Shown: positions 9,048-17,527, counted from the stretch's first letter. The stretch is DNA of 64,000 bases from Sandaracinus amylolyticus (GCF_000737325.1 NZ_CP011125.1:8990001-9054000); one strand, 5' to 3'. A program made the numbers and translations. Notes: a model not told the origin generated them from the letters alone.

Positions 9048-10724
9048 TCAGCGCGAGAGCAGCACGATCTCGCTGCGACGGTTCTCTCGACGACCCTCCT
9101 CCGTGTCGTTCGACGCGATCGGACGCGACGCGCCGTAGCCCTGGGCCTCGATGCGATCGGGCTGGACGCCGCGCGTGACCAGCGCGTCGCGCACCGCCTC
9201 GGCGCGCATCTGCGAGAGCGAGTCGTTGAACGCGGGATCGCCGGTCGAGTCGGTGTGGCCCTCGATGCGCACGCGCGCGTTCGGGTTCTCGCTCAGCATC
9301 TGGGCGAGGCGATCGAGCTCGGGCGAGTCCGCGGAGAGGTCGGCCTCCGAGGAGCGGAAGTCGAGCCCGTCGATCGTGAAGCGCGCGGGCAGCGACTCCC
9401 CCGAGCCCTCCTCGAACGACGCGGCGAGCGCGTCGATGCCGCCGCGCGGCGCTTCGGCGAGCGTCTCCTCGCCGGGCGCGGGCTGCATCGGCTCGGCCGC
9501 AGCCTGCTCCTCCATCGCAGGCTGCTCCTCCATCGCGGCCTGCTCCTCCATCGCGGCCTGCTCCTCCGTCGCGGCCTGCTGCTCCTCCATCGCAGCCTGC
9601 TGCTCCTGCATCGCAGCCTGCTCGGTCGCGGCCTGCTGCTCCTCCATCGCAGCCTGCTGCTCTTCCATCGCAGCCTGCTCGGTCGCGGCCTGCTGCTCCT
9701 CCATCGCGGCCTGCTGCTCTTCCATCGCGGCCTGCTCGGCCGCGGCGGCCTCTTCTTCGTGCATCGCGCCCGAGGGCGGCGTGCCACCGAGCGTCGCCTG
9801 CTGCTCTCCCTGCGGCTCCATCGCGGGCTCTGCCTCGGTGCCCTCGGGAACCGGCGCGACCATCGGCGCAGGCGTCGCCTCGGGCTTGCCGGCAGGCTCG
9901 CGCTCGGGCGTCGTCGTCGCGGTCGCGGCGGGCTCGGGCTTCGCCGGCGGCTCGCGCACGGCGGCGCGCTCCTCGCGCTCGACCGGCACCGGCGCGACCG
10001 CGGCGCGCCGCTCCTCGCCGCGCCCGCGGAACAGGAAGAACAGCGCGAGCAGCAGCGCGCCCAGCAGGAGCAGCGGGATCAGCCACGCGGGCCGCTTCTT
10101 GTGCGGCTCCTCGGTGGCGACGCGCTGCGTGCGCACCGGCTCGGTCACGACCGGCGCAGGCCGCTCGTACACGTGCGGCCCGACCACGCCGTACGTCCGC
10201 GTGACCTCGTCGGGCACCAGCCCGCCGAGATACGAGCGCTGGTGACCGAGCAGTGACGAGAGCCCGTTCGCGTCGAGACGTTGCTCGCGGATGGTCTTCC
10301 CGAGCACGCCCATCACGAGCGGCGCGAGCATCGCGAGCAGGCCGCCCATCGAGCGTCCGCTCATGCCCGAGCGGCCCGCGAGCGCACCCGCGACCTCGTC
10401 GGTGCGCGATCCGAAGATCGATCCGAGGATCCCCGACCCCTCGCGCGCGAGCGGCTCGGCCCCGATCCCTGCTCGGCCGAACGACGACGTGATGCGTGAG
10501 AGCGAGCCCTCGGAGTCGTACTGGCTCGATCGCACCAGCGCGAGCACGCGCGATGCGCCGCCCGGCGTGTCGCCCATCGCCGTCAGTCCGCCGAGGATGG
10601 CGGGAATGCCGGCGTGCGCGCCGCGCCGGACGACGTCCGGGCTCTCGCCGAGGGCTCCACCGAGCCCGCTCAGCGTGTCGGTCCCGATCGCCGACGTCAC
10701 TTCGTTCAACAGGTTGATCGCCAC
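9048..10724 (-). CDS. DUF937-TM-OmpA envelope protein with Gln/Glu/Met repeats
   Basis: A 558-residue four-part protein. It has an N-terminal DUF937 domain (about 1-150), one TM helix near 212-233, a Pro/Ala/Glu linker with about 90 residues of AAMEEQQ-type repeats (about 323-410), and a C-terminal OmpA-like peptidoglycan-binding domain with RIEGHTDSTGD and NRRSEIVL. The topology implies a cytoplasmic DUF937 head, a periplasmic extended or coiled spacer, and cell-wall attachment. GTG 10724 is favoured over longer frames because AGGAG sits 9 nt upstream and the DUF937 domain begins immediately. The repeat DNA (about 9496-9755) may vary in copy number. The role is unknown. Confidence 0.86.
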   Translation of the reverse strand: MAINLLNEVTSAIGTDTLSGLGGALGESPDVVRRGAHAGIPAILGGLTAMGDTPGGASRVLALVRSSQYDSEGSLSRITSSFGRAGIGAEPLAREGSGILGSIFGSRTDEVAGALAGRSGMSGRSMGGLLAMLAPLVMGVLGKTIREQRLDANGLSSLLGHQRSYLGGLVPDEVTRTYGVVGPHVYERPAPVVTEPVRTQRVATEEPHKKRPAWLIPLLLLGALLLALFFLFRGRGEERRAAVAPVPVEREERAAVREPPAKPEPAATATTTPEREPAGKPEATPAPMVAPVPEGTEAEPAMEPQGEQQATLGGTPPSGAMHEEEAAAAEQAAMEEQQAAMEEQQAATEQAAMEEQQAAMEEQQAATEQAAMQEQQAAMEEQQAATEEQAAMEEQAAMEEQPAMEEQAAAEPMQPAPGEETLAEAPRGGIDALAASFEEGSGESLPARFTIDGLDFRSSEADLSADSPELDRLAQMLSENPNARVRIEGHTDSTGDPAFNDSLSQMRAEAVRDALVTRGVQPDRIEAQGYGASRPIASNDTEEGRRENRRSEIVLLSR

Positions 10725-10941
10725 GACGGATCGCTCCTTCCGCCTCGTCCGCTCGCGCGAGCACGCGCGGACGCGGGAGGCGTTGGCCGCGCTGCATCGA
10801 CCGTGCGTGTGACGTCGGACGCGCAGACCGCTCCCGGGCCCCACGTCGTCGCACCGAGCCAGCGACGTGAGGCACGAGGGACCCTCCGCCACGCGCGCGT
10901 GGGGCGCGTCGGGACGCGCGTCCTGCTACCTTCGTCGTCCC

Positions 10942-12285
10942 GTGAGCACTGCCCAGCTGGACGCGCTCGAGAAAGCGCTGGCCGCATCCCCAGACAACCT
11001 CGCGTTGCGCGCGATCGTCGTCGAGACGCTGCTCGCCGCAGGCGAGGCGCGCCGGGCCGCGAGACACCTCGACGTCGTCGATCCGAGCGCGGTGCTCGAG
11101 CCCGCGCAACGCATCCTCGCGATCGACGCGTACCTCCGCGCCGAGAGCCCGACGCGCGCGCTCGCGTTCGCGACCGGCGATCGCCCGGAGATCACGATCC
11201 GCCGCGCTCGCGCGCTGCTCGCGCTCGATCGCCGCGACGAAGCGCTCGTCGCGTACCGCGCCGCGCTCGCGGCGAACCCGACGCTCGAGGACAAGGAGCT
11301 CGCGGCCGCGCTCGAGGCGAAGGTGCGCGAGGTCTCACGCCCGGGCGGCCCGAAGCTGCGCGTGATCGCGAACGACGCGACCGACGACGCCGACGTCGTC
11401 CGCATGCTCCAGCCCGCGCGCGAGAAGGTCACGCTGCGCGACGTCGGCGGTCACGACGAGGTGAAGCGGCAGATCGAGAAGAAGATCATCCTGCCCTTCC
11501 AGAAGCCGACGATCTTCCAGCGGTTCAAGAAGCGCGTGGGCGGCGGGATCCTGCTCTACGGACCGCCCGGCTGCGGCAAGACGCTGCTCGCGCGCGCGAC
11601 CGCGGGCGAGTGCGACGCGACGTTCTTCGACGTCGCGATCTCCGACATCCTCGACATGTACATCGGGGAGTCGGAGCGGAAGCTCCACGCGATCTTCGAG
11701 AAGGCGCGCAGCAGCACGCCCGCGGTGCTCTTCTTCGACGAGCTCGAGGCGCTGGCGGGCAAGCGCCAGTACAGCCGCGAGATGCACGCGTCGAAGATCG
11801 TCAGCCAGTTCCTCGCGGAGATGGACGGGTTCGCGCAGAACAACGGCGGCGTCCTGGTGCTCGGTGCGACGAACGTGCCGTGGGCGATCGATCCCGCGTT
11901 CCGCCGCCCGGGTCGCTTCGATCGTGTGCTCTTCGTGCCGCCGCCCGATCGCGGCGCGCGCGCGGCGATCCTCGAGATCCTGCTGCGCGACAAGCCGACC
12001 GACGACGCGATCGACGTCGGCGCGATCGCGGCGCGCACCAGCGGGCTCTCGGGCGCGGACCTCGGTCACTTGGTCGAGAACGCGACCGACGCGGCGATCG
12101 AGGAGTCGCTCGAGCGCGGCGCAGAGGTGCCGATCACCCAGGCGCACCTGGTGCGCGCGCTCGGCGAGACGCGCGCGACGACGAGCGAGTGGCTCACGAC
12201 CGCGCGCAACTACGCGCGCTACGCGAACGAGGCCGGGCAGTACGACGAGGTCCTCGCGTTCCTCGATCGACACGGGAAGGGTTGA
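10942..12285 (+). CDS. AAA+ ATPase with N-terminal TPR-like region
   Basis: A 447-residue ATPase of the CDC48/FtsH-type AAA family. Residues 1-130 are Ala/Leu-rich helical pairs resembling TPRs. The AAA module has Walker A GPPGCGKT near 207-214, Walker B VLFFDE near 263-268, and the second region of homology with the arginine finger in FRRPGRFDR. There is no protease domain, so it would remodel or unfold client proteins. GTG 10942 begins the helical region and lies just downstream of the presumed promoter; ATG 10867 would add a non-conserved Arg-rich tail. It heads a plus-strand set with a membrane protein and a TPR protein. Confidence 0.87.
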   Translation: MSTAQLDALEKALAASPDNLALRAIVVETLLAAGEARRAARHLDVVDPSAVLEPAQRILAIDAYLRAESPTRALAFATGDRPEITIRRARALLALDRRDEALVAYRAALAANPTLEDKELAAALEAKVREVSRPGGPKLRVIANDATDDADVVRMLQPAREKVTLRDVGGHDEVKRQIEKKIILPFQKPTIFQRFKKRVGGGILLYGPPGCGKTLLARATAGECDATFFDVAISDILDMYIGESERKLHAIFEKARSSTPAVLFFDELEALAGKRQYSREMHASKIVSQFLAEMDGFAQNNGGVLVLGATNVPWAIDPAFRRPGRFDRVLFVPPPDRGARAAILEILLRDKPTDDAIDVGAIAARTSGLSGADLGHLVENATDAAIEESLERGAEVPITQAHLVRALGETRATTSEWLTTARNYARYANEAGQYDEVLAFLDRHGKG

Positions 12286-12297
12286 ACGAGTGTTCAA
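12282..12297. promoter_or_regulatory. TTGAAC-N4-GTTCAA inverted repeat
   Basis: A 6-bp inverted repeat with a 4-nt centre overlaps the stop of the AAA+ gene and ends 15 bp before the next gene. A more perfect relative, an 18-bp palindrome, is at 55160-55177. The form suits a dimeric regulator site or a small transcript hairpin; neither is shown. Confidence 0.35.
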
Positions 12298-12312
12298 GAA
12301 TCGGGGAGAGCG

Positions 12313-12771
12313 ATGAGCTATCGGATCGTCGACGAGCCGAGCGCGAGCGGGCTCGCGCGCTTCGCGGTGCGGCCGTTCTGGCCACTGCTCGCGCAGATGC
12401 TCGCGGGCGCGTGGCTCGCGTGGCCTTGGTTCATCGTGAACTCGATCGCGATGGGCAGCGCGACGCGCAAGCAGGAGCAGCGCTGGGTCGCGATCGCGGC
12501 GGTCGGCTCGGTCGTGGTCACGGTGCTCGTGATGGCGATGCTGGGCGCCGAGGCCGCGGGACCGGCCGCGCGCTACGTCGTGCTCGTGATGCTCGGGCTG
12601 AAGCTCGGCGTCGCGTATTGGCTGCACACGCTCCAGGAGCGCACGTTCGGGCTCTTCGAGCACTTCGGGCACAAGGCGCGCAGCGGGCTCGCGCTGGTGA
12701 TCGCGGGCGCGATCCTCCGCGCGACGATCCTCCCCGAGCTGCCGCTCTTCCTGATGCTGGTGCTCTCGTGA
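12313..12771 (+). CDS. Small integral membrane protein
   Basis: A 152-residue protein with about four hydrophobic helices (near 22-45, 60-80, 87-105 and 128-150). No family was recognised. GGGGAGAG precedes ATG 12313. Its stop overlaps the GTG of the next gene by four bases (GTGA), and it follows the AAA+ gene by 27 bp, so the three genes probably form one transcript. A membrane partner for the ATPase is a reasonable but unproven idea. Confidence 0.75.
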   Translation: MSYRIVDEPSASGLARFAVRPFWPLLAQMLAGAWLAWPWFIVNSIAMGSATRKQEQRWVAIAAVGSVVVTVLVMAMLGAEAAGPAARYVVLVMLGLKLGVAYWLHTLQERTFGLFEHFGHKARSGLALVIAGAILRATILPELPLFLMLVLS

Positions 12772-13700
12772 GCGAGTCGTTCGCGGATCGGAAGCTCGAG
12801 ATCGCGCGTCGCTTCCTCGCGCAGCGCCACTGGGCCGGAGCGATCGGCGTGCTGAAGGACGTGCTCGGCGCCGAGCCGAATCACGCCGACGCGCACCTGA
12901 TGCTCGCGCTCGCGCTCTACGAGCAGCGCCGCATCCACGCCGCGCTGCACGAGGCCGAGACCGGGCTCGCGCTCGCGCCCGAGAGCGCGAACGCGCACCG
13001 CGTGCTCGGCGTCGTGCTGATCGGCATGCGCCGGCTCGACGATGCGCAGCGCCACCTCGATGCCGCCCTCGCGCTCGAGCCCGCCGACGTGCCGGCGCAC
13101 GTCGCGCTCTCCACGCTCGCGACGCTGCGAGGCCGACGCGACGAAGCGCGTCGCTGGCTCGAGAAGGCGCTCGCGATCGATCCCACCGATCCCGAGACGC
13201 TCGCCGATCTCGCGCGGCTCGAGGCCCAGGCGGGTGATCTCGCGGCCGCCGAGCAGCACGCGCGCGAGGCGCTCGAGGAGCACCCCGGCGCGTCGAGCGC
13301 GCTCGTCGCGATGGGCCTCGTGCTGCTCAAGAAGGGCGACGTCGCGGGCGCGCGCGAGCACGCGATCTGGGCGCTCCGCAACGACGCCACCGATCTCGAG
13401 GCGCTGAACCTGCTCGCGCAGGTGAAGGCGCGCGAGAGCCTGTGGCTCGGCCTGTGGTGGCGGTGGGCGAGCTTCACGAGCGTGCTCGGCGACGGACGCT
13501 CGGTCGCGCTGATGCTCGCGACGTTCATCACCTACCGCATCGCGCGCCTCGTGCTCGAGGATCTCGATCTCGAGGGCGCGGCGTCGCTGCTCCAGTACGC
13601 GTGGCTCGCGGTCTGCGCGTACACGTGGATCGGGCCCGGCGTGTTCCGTCGCATGCTCGACAAGGAGCTCGAGACGGTGAGCCTCCGCGACGATTACTGA
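12768..13700 (+). CDS. TPR protein with C-terminal membrane anchor
   Basis: A 310-residue protein. Residues 1-220 hold about six tetratricopeptide repeats (for example NADAHLMLALALYEQ-like and SANAHRVLGVVLIGMRRLDDA helices). Two hydrophobic segments near 240-260 and 275-295 should anchor it in the membrane with the TPRs facing the cytoplasm or periplasm. GTG 12768 overlaps the previous stop by four bases. It is probably a scaffold working with the upstream AAA+ ATPase and membrane protein. No enzymatic motif is seen. Confidence 0.82.
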   Translation: MSESFADRKLEIARRFLAQRHWAGAIGVLKDVLGAEPNHADAHLMLALALYEQRRIHAALHEAETGLALAPESANAHRVLGVVLIGMRRLDDAQRHLDAALALEPADVPAHVALSTLATLRGRRDEARRWLEKALAIDPTDPETLADLARLEAQAGDLAAAEQHAREALEEHPGASSALVAMGLVLLKKGDVAGAREHAIWALRNDATDLEALNLLAQVKARESLWLGLWWRWASFTSVLGDGRSVALMLATFITYRIARLVLEDLDLEGAASLLQYAWLAVCAYTWIGPGVFRRMLDKELETVSLRDDY

Positions 13701-13718
13701 CCGCGCTAACCTCCGCGC

Positions 13719-14462
13719 GTGATCACACGGCTTCGCGCGCGCGGCGGTCGTCCCTTCGTCTACGGTCATCGCGGCGCGTCGAAGCGCGCGCCCGAGAACA
13801 CGCTGCGCGCGTTCGCGCTCGCGCTCGACGAGGGCGCCGACGGCGTCGAGCTCGACGTCCGCCTCAGCCGCGACGGCATCGTGATGGTCGCGCACGACCC
13901 CGATCTGCAGCGCGTGGCGAAGCGCCCCGAGCGCGTCGCCGATCTCGACGCGGCGACGCTCCGCACGATCGACGCCGGCGGCGACACGATCCCGACGCTC
14001 GACGACACGCTCGATCTCGCGCTCGCGCGCGGCGCGCTGGTCAACGTCGAGCTCAAGGGCGACGTGCCCGACCGCCTCGCCCTGGCGCGCGCCGTCGCGA
14101 GCCTGTTCGCGCGCCGCAGGCCCAGCGAGCGCGAGGGGCTCTTCGTCTCGTCGTTCCGCCCCGAGATCCTCGTCGCGCTCCGTGCGCTCCGCGCCCGCGT
14201 CCCGCTCGCGTTCCTGTTCGATCCCGAGCACACCGGCGAGGTGCGCGGCGCCCTCCTCCGCCGCGTGACCCCGTCCGACGGGCTGCACCCTCACCACACG
14301 CTCTGCACGCCGGGCGCGATCACGCGCTGGCACGCGCGCGGCCACTTCGTGAACGCGTGGACCGTCAACGCGCCCGAGCGCGCGCTCGCCCTCGCCGCCG
14401 CGGGCATCGACGGGCTCATCACCGACGATCCCGCCGGGCTCGTGGCCGCGCTGCGCCGCTGA
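13719..14462 (+). CDS. Glycerophosphodiester phosphodiesterase family protein
   Basis: A 247-residue TIM-barrel enzyme of the GDPD family, which hydrolyses glycerophosphodiesters to glycerol-3-phosphate and an alcohol. The catalytic features are clear: the first His in GHRGASKRAPENT, the metal ligands in GVELDVRLSRDG, the second His in MVAHDPDLQR, and Glu in NVELKGD. The C-terminal VNAWTVNAPE and GLITDDP are also typical. No signal peptide is visible, so it should be cytoplasmic. The start is GTG 13719. It follows the TPR gene by 18 bp and may be transcribed with it. Confidence 0.93.
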   Translation: MITRLRARGGRPFVYGHRGASKRAPENTLRAFALALDEGADGVELDVRLSRDGIVMVAHDPDLQRVAKRPERVADLDAATLRTIDAGGDTIPTLDDTLDLALARGALVNVELKGDVPDRLALARAVASLFARRRPSEREGLFVSSFRPEILVALRALRARVPLAFLFDPEHTGEVRGALLRRVTPSDGLHPHHTLCTPGAITRWHARGHFVNAWTVNAPERALALAAAGIDGLITDDPAGLVAALRR

Positions 14463-14483
14463 GGGCTATCAAGGCGCGTGCCG

Positions 14484-14512
14484 TTGCCACCCACGCCGTA
14501 CTTCACTATATA
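14484..14512 (+). promoter_or_regulatory. Sigma70-like promoter before infA
   Basis: TTGCCA at 14484-14489 and TATATA at 14507-14512 are separated by 17 bp, close to the vegetative consensus and notably AT-rich for this DNA. Transcription would start near 14519, about 65 nt before the IF-1 GTG. Confidence 0.6.
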
Positions 14513-14584
14513 CGCCGCCCTGAGCCGGACCGGCCGCGCGCGCCCTGCACGCGGAGCCTCGTGTCCGCGCTCCGAAGGCGATGC

Positions 14585-14848
14585 GTGGCAAGGCGACGGA
14601 GAAACGAAGACGCGTTCTACGAGGAAGACAACGAGCGTGACGATCACGTCAAGCTCGACGGCGTGATCTCGAACGTCTACGCCGGTGGTCAGTTCGAGGT
14701 GAAGACGGACGCAGGCGCGGTGGTCCGCGCGCAGCTCTGCGGCCGCATGCGCAAGTACCGCATCCGCGTGATCCTCGGCGATCGCGTGACGGTCGCGCTC
14801 AGCCCGTACGACCTCACCCACGGGATGATCGTCTACCGCGCGAAGTGA
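14585..14848 (+). CDS. infA: Translation initiation factor IF-1, basic N-terminal extension
   Basis: An 87-residue IF-1. The S1/OB-fold landmarks are strongly kept: LDGVISNVYAGGQFEV, CGRMRKYRIRVILGDRV and LSPYDLTHGMIVYR. An additional N-terminal run of Arg then Asp/Glu residues (about 20) precedes the fold. GTG 14585 is chosen because it starts at the Arg cluster and has GAAGG about 8 nt upstream; GTG 14561 would add eight more residues. It is monocistronic, with its own promoter and a hairpin 7 nt after the stop. A second, divergent IF-1-like gene lies in the ribosomal operon at 60971-61183. This copy looks like the functional canonical factor. Confidence 0.9.
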   Translation: MARRRRNEDAFYEEDNERDDHVKLDGVISNVYAGGQFEVKTDAGAVVRAQLCGRMRKYRIRVILGDRVTVALSPYDLTHGMIVYRAK

Positions 14849-14854
14849 CCCGCA

Positions 14855-14873
14855 CGCCGCGCGTCGCGCGGCG
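14855..14873 (+). terminator. Hairpin after infA
   Basis: An 8-bp perfect stem CGCCGCGC/GCGCGGCG with a 3-nt loop starts 7 nt after the infA stop. There is no clear U-tract, so it may act as an RNA 3' stabiliser or a weak terminator. Confidence 0.5.
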
Positions 14874-14945
14874 CGGATGGATCGCGCGGGCCCCGACGGT
14901 CTCCCGCTCTCTCGGTTCGACATCTCGATGACGGCTCGCCTCGAG

Positions 14946-14964
14946 CCTCGCCGCCCCGGCGAGG
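14946..14964 (-). terminator. Hairpin downstream of the convergent secreted-protein gene
   Basis: A 7-bp stem CCTCGCC/GGCGAGG with a 5-nt loop lies 20 nt past the stop of the minus-strand gene at 14985. It has no T-tract and could also act as part of a two-sided stop region for infA. Confidence 0.4.
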
Positions 14965-14984
14965 AGGCGAGCGCGTGCGCGCGC

Positions 14985-15908
14985 TCAGCGCACCCGACGG
15001 ATCTCCGAGACCCCGAGCCGGTAGGGCTCGGTCGTGTCCTCTGCGAGCGTGCCGACCCAGACGCGATAGAGCCCTTCGGGCCACGCGTCGGCCGCGACGT
15101 CGGGCACCTCGCGGGTCCCCACGTCGCAGAGGAAACGTCCTTGCGGCGTGAGCACGATGATCGTGAGCTCCTCCTCGCGATCGCCCTCGGCATCGACCCA
15201 GAGCTGCAGGAAGTCGAAGTCGCTGCGCAGCGTGATCGCGTGCGTCGGCCGCGCCGAGATGTGCCCGCGGCAGGTGCCGCCCAGCGAGGTCGCGTCGATC
15301 GGTCCGCCCGCCGCGCCGGCGAGCGTGCGCGGATCGGGCAGGAACCCGCGCTGCAGCCGGATGCCCTCGTGGCTGCCCTCGGTCGCCTCGACCTCGAGCC
15401 CGAGATCGCGCGCGAGCGCTTCGCCCTCGTCCCACGTCGACGCCTCGCCGATGCCCGGCCTCACGCTGCGCGTCTCGGTGATGCGCAGCTGGTAGTCGCC
15501 GCTCGTGCCGAGGGTCTTGCCGCCGATCCACACCTCGACGCGCCCCGCGGGGAAGAGCCCTTCGACCGCGGGATGCGGCCCGAAGCGGTCGTCGCTGCAC
15601 AGCCACTCCCCGCGCGCGTTGCGCACCGCGAGGACGAGGTCGACGTCGGCGGTCGCGAAGAGACGCAGGTACCCGAAGCGCGTGTCGAGCGCGAGCACGT
15701 GGCTCGGGGAGGTCCCGACGAAGCCGGTGCACGCCGACGCGAGCTCGCTCGCGGGACGCGTCGCGCTGGCGCGCCCTTCGAGCACCGCGGGGTCGGGGAT
15801 GAACCCGGTGCGCAGGTGCACCGCGCCCTCGAGCTGCGCGCGCGCGCTCGCGTGCGTCAGGAGCAGCGCGACGAGGACTGGCAGCGCACGGACGAGAGGT
15901 CGATGCAT
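14985..15908 (-). CDS. Secreted protein with two duplicated beta domains
   Basis: A 307-residue protein with a Sec signal (hydrophobic core near 10-20, THASARAQ cleavage near residue 24). The mature part is an internal duplication. Both halves carry a GFIPDP/GFLPDP opening, a Cys, a SHVLALDTRFGYLRL / THAITLRSDFDFLQL strand pair, a second Cys and a closing RVEVWIGG / YRVWVG strand. The duplication suggests two related beta-sandwich domains, each with one disulphide. No family name was recognised. ATG 15908 is chosen because it begins the signal peptide. A dispersed hairpin repeat lies directly upstream (15928-15993). Confidence 0.82.
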   Translation of the reverse strand: MHRPLVRALPVLVALLLTHASARAQLEGAVHLRTGFIPDPAVLEGRASATRPASELASACTGFVGTSPSHVLALDTRFGYLRLFATADVDLVLAVRNARGEWLCSDDRFGPHPAVEGLFPAGRVEVWIGGKTLGTSGDYQLRITETRSVRPGIGEASTWDEGEALARDLGLEVEATEGSHEGIRLQRGFLPDPRTLAGAAGGPIDATSLGGTCRGHISARPTHAITLRSDFDFLQLWVDAEGDREEELTIIVLTPQGRFLCDVGTREVPDVAADAWPEGLYRVWVGTLAEDTTEPYRLGVSEIRRVR

Positions 15909-15927
15909 CGAGCGATCGGTGCGGAGC

Positions 15928-15993
15928 TCGCACGGGAGCGTGCGGAGCACGCGGACGGGAGGGTGCTGCGCCGGCGAGCCGAGGTTGGACACT
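15928..15993 (+). repeat. Dispersed hairpin repeat copy (locus 2)
   Basis: The core GCGTGC-GGA-GCACGC hairpin is followed by GGACGGGAGGG, then a GGCGAGCCGAGGTTGGACA tail. It matches the 4.3, 16.6 and 32.8 kb copies, but with paired T/A changes in the stem. The element ends a few bases from the stop of the gene at 15997. Confidence 0.75.
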
Positions 15994-15996
15994 CGG

Positions 15997-16260
15997 TCAG
16001 ATCGTACCGTGCTCCTCGTCGGACGGCAGCGGCTTGCCGCCGAGCCGGTTGAGCAGGTCGATCGCGATCTCGCGGCGCGTGATGATCTCGCGCCGCGTGA
16101 CGGCGTCGCCCGCATGGGCGAGCTCCTTCTCGCACTGCGCGAGCGCGTGGCGCGTGCGCGCGATCGCCTCGCCGACGAGATCGAGCTCGAGGAAGTGACG
16201 CGCCTGCTCGAGCAGCAGATCGATGCGCTCGGCCGGCGTGGTGACGTCGCGGGTGCTCAT
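15997..16260 (-). CDS. Small helical protein of unknown function
   Basis: An 87-residue hydrophilic protein, largely predicted helical (ERIDLLLEQARHFLELDLVGEAIARTRHAL), resembling a single TPR-like helix pair followed by an Arg/Glu helix and a flexible tail. ATG 16260 fits the coding bias of the region. It follows a small membrane protein gene by 22 bp and may share its transcript. No family was recognised. Confidence 0.62.
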   Translation of the reverse strand: MSTRDVTTPAERIDLLLEQARHFLELDLVGEAIARTRHALAQCEKELAHAGDAVTRREIITRREIAIDLLNRLGGKPLPSDEEHGTI

Positions 16261-16282
16261 CGAGAGGTGAGATAGGCACCCG

Positions 16283-16528
16283 TCAGCGACAGAGCACGAC
16301 CGTCGCGGGACCTCCGTGCACGCCGACGATCGTCCACCCGCTCGGGATCGGCGTCGTCGTGCGCGGCGTCGAGAGCGCTGTCACGTCGTTGAAGACGAGC
16401 GCTTGCGCGTAGCACTCGGCGTAGCCCCGGGTCTGCGCGGTCGCGCTCGATCGCAGCGCGACACCCGCGGCGAGCCCGAGCGCGAGGCCGAGCGCCACGA
16501 TCGCGACCATCCATCTGCGTGCGTGCAT
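16283..16528 (-). CDS. Small membrane-anchored or secreted protein
   Basis: An 81-residue protein. Residues 5-25 form one hydrophobic helix (WMVAIVALGLALGLAAGVAL), followed by a short extracytoplasmic domain with two Cys residues and a closing SGWTIVGVHGGPATVVL strand pair. ATG 16528 is preferred; longer frames run into the dispersed repeat upstream and translate repeat DNA. The function is unknown. Confidence 0.62.
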   Translation of the reverse strand: MHARRWMVAIVALGLALGLAAGVALRSSATAQTRGYAECYAQALVFNDVTALSTPRTTTPIPSGWTIVGVHGGPATVVLCR

Positions 16529-16554
16529 ATGCAGCAGTGGTGCCCGCCGCTCGC

Positions 16555-16690
16555 GCGCCCCCGTCCGGGACCTGCGGCACGAGCACTCCAGCAAGCGCTG
16601 TCGAACATCGGCTCGACCGCCGGTCCCTACCGTCCGCGCGCTTCGCGCGCTCCCGTCCGGGACCTGCGGCACGAGCACTCCAGCAAGCGC
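16555..16690 (-). repeat. Dispersed hairpin repeat, one full and one partial copy (locus 3)
   Basis: On the minus strand a full unit starts at the stop of the zinc-ribbon gene (16691): GGAGTGCTCGTGCCGCAGG, then the hairpin GCGCGC-GAA-GCGCGC, then GGACGGTAGGG and a GTTCGACA tail. A second, truncated unit follows, offset by 102 bp. It is closely related to the 83-bp array at 4.3 kb. Confidence 0.85.
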
Positions 16691-17527
16691 TCACCGCTTG
16701 GGGCGGCCCGAGCGTCGCTCGAAGTACGACACGGTGTCGGGGCGCACGCAGAACCAGAGGAAGTACACGTCGAACGCGACGCGCGCCGCGAGCGAGAACA
16801 TCTCGGGCCCGGTCATGTGCCGGCGCACCGTCGCGAACGCGATGCCGCCGATCGCGAGCTCGATCAGCGCGCCCGTCATCAGGAGGAAGCGCGCCCAGTT
16901 CTTCCCGGCCCAGAAGAAGTACGCGATCAGCAGCGAGACCCCGAGCGGGATCATGTAGAAGCCCGCGATCGGCGCGTTCGAGCGAGCCCAGAGGCCGATC
17001 GAGAGGATGTCGATCCCCGCGAGGATCAGGACGAGGAGGTCGATGCCCTGCGGCGGACCTCCATCGCCCACGGCGCGCAACCACGGGCGCTTCTGCGCGT
17101 CGCGCTCGAACGCGTCCTTCGGAGGCGGCGCGGCGAACGGTCCAGCCACCTGCGGAGGCGGCGGCGCGAACGATCCGCGCGCCTGCGGAGGGCCATGCAT
17201 GGATGCATGGCTCGCGGGCTCCGCCATGCGTGGGTGCATGGCCCCTTCGAAGTGCTGCTGCGCGCGGGGATCGGTCGGGATCTCCTCGCTCGCGTCGAGC
17301 CGGACCCACGTCTGCTCCGCGTCGTCGACGACCTCGGGCGCTGGTGGCATCGGCGGCGGGACGTCGCTCGATCGCGGCGCGCCGGCACCGTGGATCGGCG
17401 GCAGCGGGCGCAGATGACGATCGAGCATCGCGCCGCACACCTGGCAGCGCACGAGCTCGTTGCTCGCCTCTTCGAGCCGCGCCGCGCCACACGACGGGCA
17501 GCGCGCCGCGAGCCCGTACTGGCTCAT
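16691..17527 (-). CDS. Zinc-ribbon multi-pass membrane protein
   Basis: A 278-residue protein. A zinc ribbon (Cys10, Cys13, Cys28, Cys31) is followed by a Pro-rich, low-complexity linker (about 40-135). Four hydrophobic helices then fill the C-terminal half (from about 150), ending in a short basic tail. The coding DNA for residues 95-112 contains a perfect 18-bp palindrome and a near copy (17191-17243), which looks like a palindromic element carried in frame. ATG 17527 overlaps the E1beta stop by four bases. Many zinc-ribbon membrane proteins of unknown role look like this; no specific function is assigned. Confidence 0.8.
   Translation of the reverse strand: MSQYGLAARCPSCGAARLEEASNELVRCQVCGAMLDRHLRPLPPIHGAGAPRSSDVPPPMPPAPEVVDDAEQTWVRLDASEEIPTDPRAQQHFEGAMHPRMAEPASHASMHGPPQARGSFAPPPPQVAGPFAAPPPKDAFERDAQKRPWLRAVGDGGPPQGIDLLVLILAGIDILSIGLWARSNAPIAGFYMIPLGVSLLIAYFFWAGKNWARFLLMTGALIELAIGGIAFATVRRHMTGPEMFSLAARVAFDVYFLWFCVRPDTVSYFERRSGRPKR
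17191..17243. repeat. In-frame palindromic insert with ATGCAT motifs
   Basis: CCATGCAT-GG-ATGCATGG (17193-17210) is a perfect palindrome. A near-identical version (16 of 18) follows at 17224-17241. The 14-mer ATGCATGGATGCAT differs by one base from the arms of the hairpin at 28649-28703. Confidence 0.6.
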
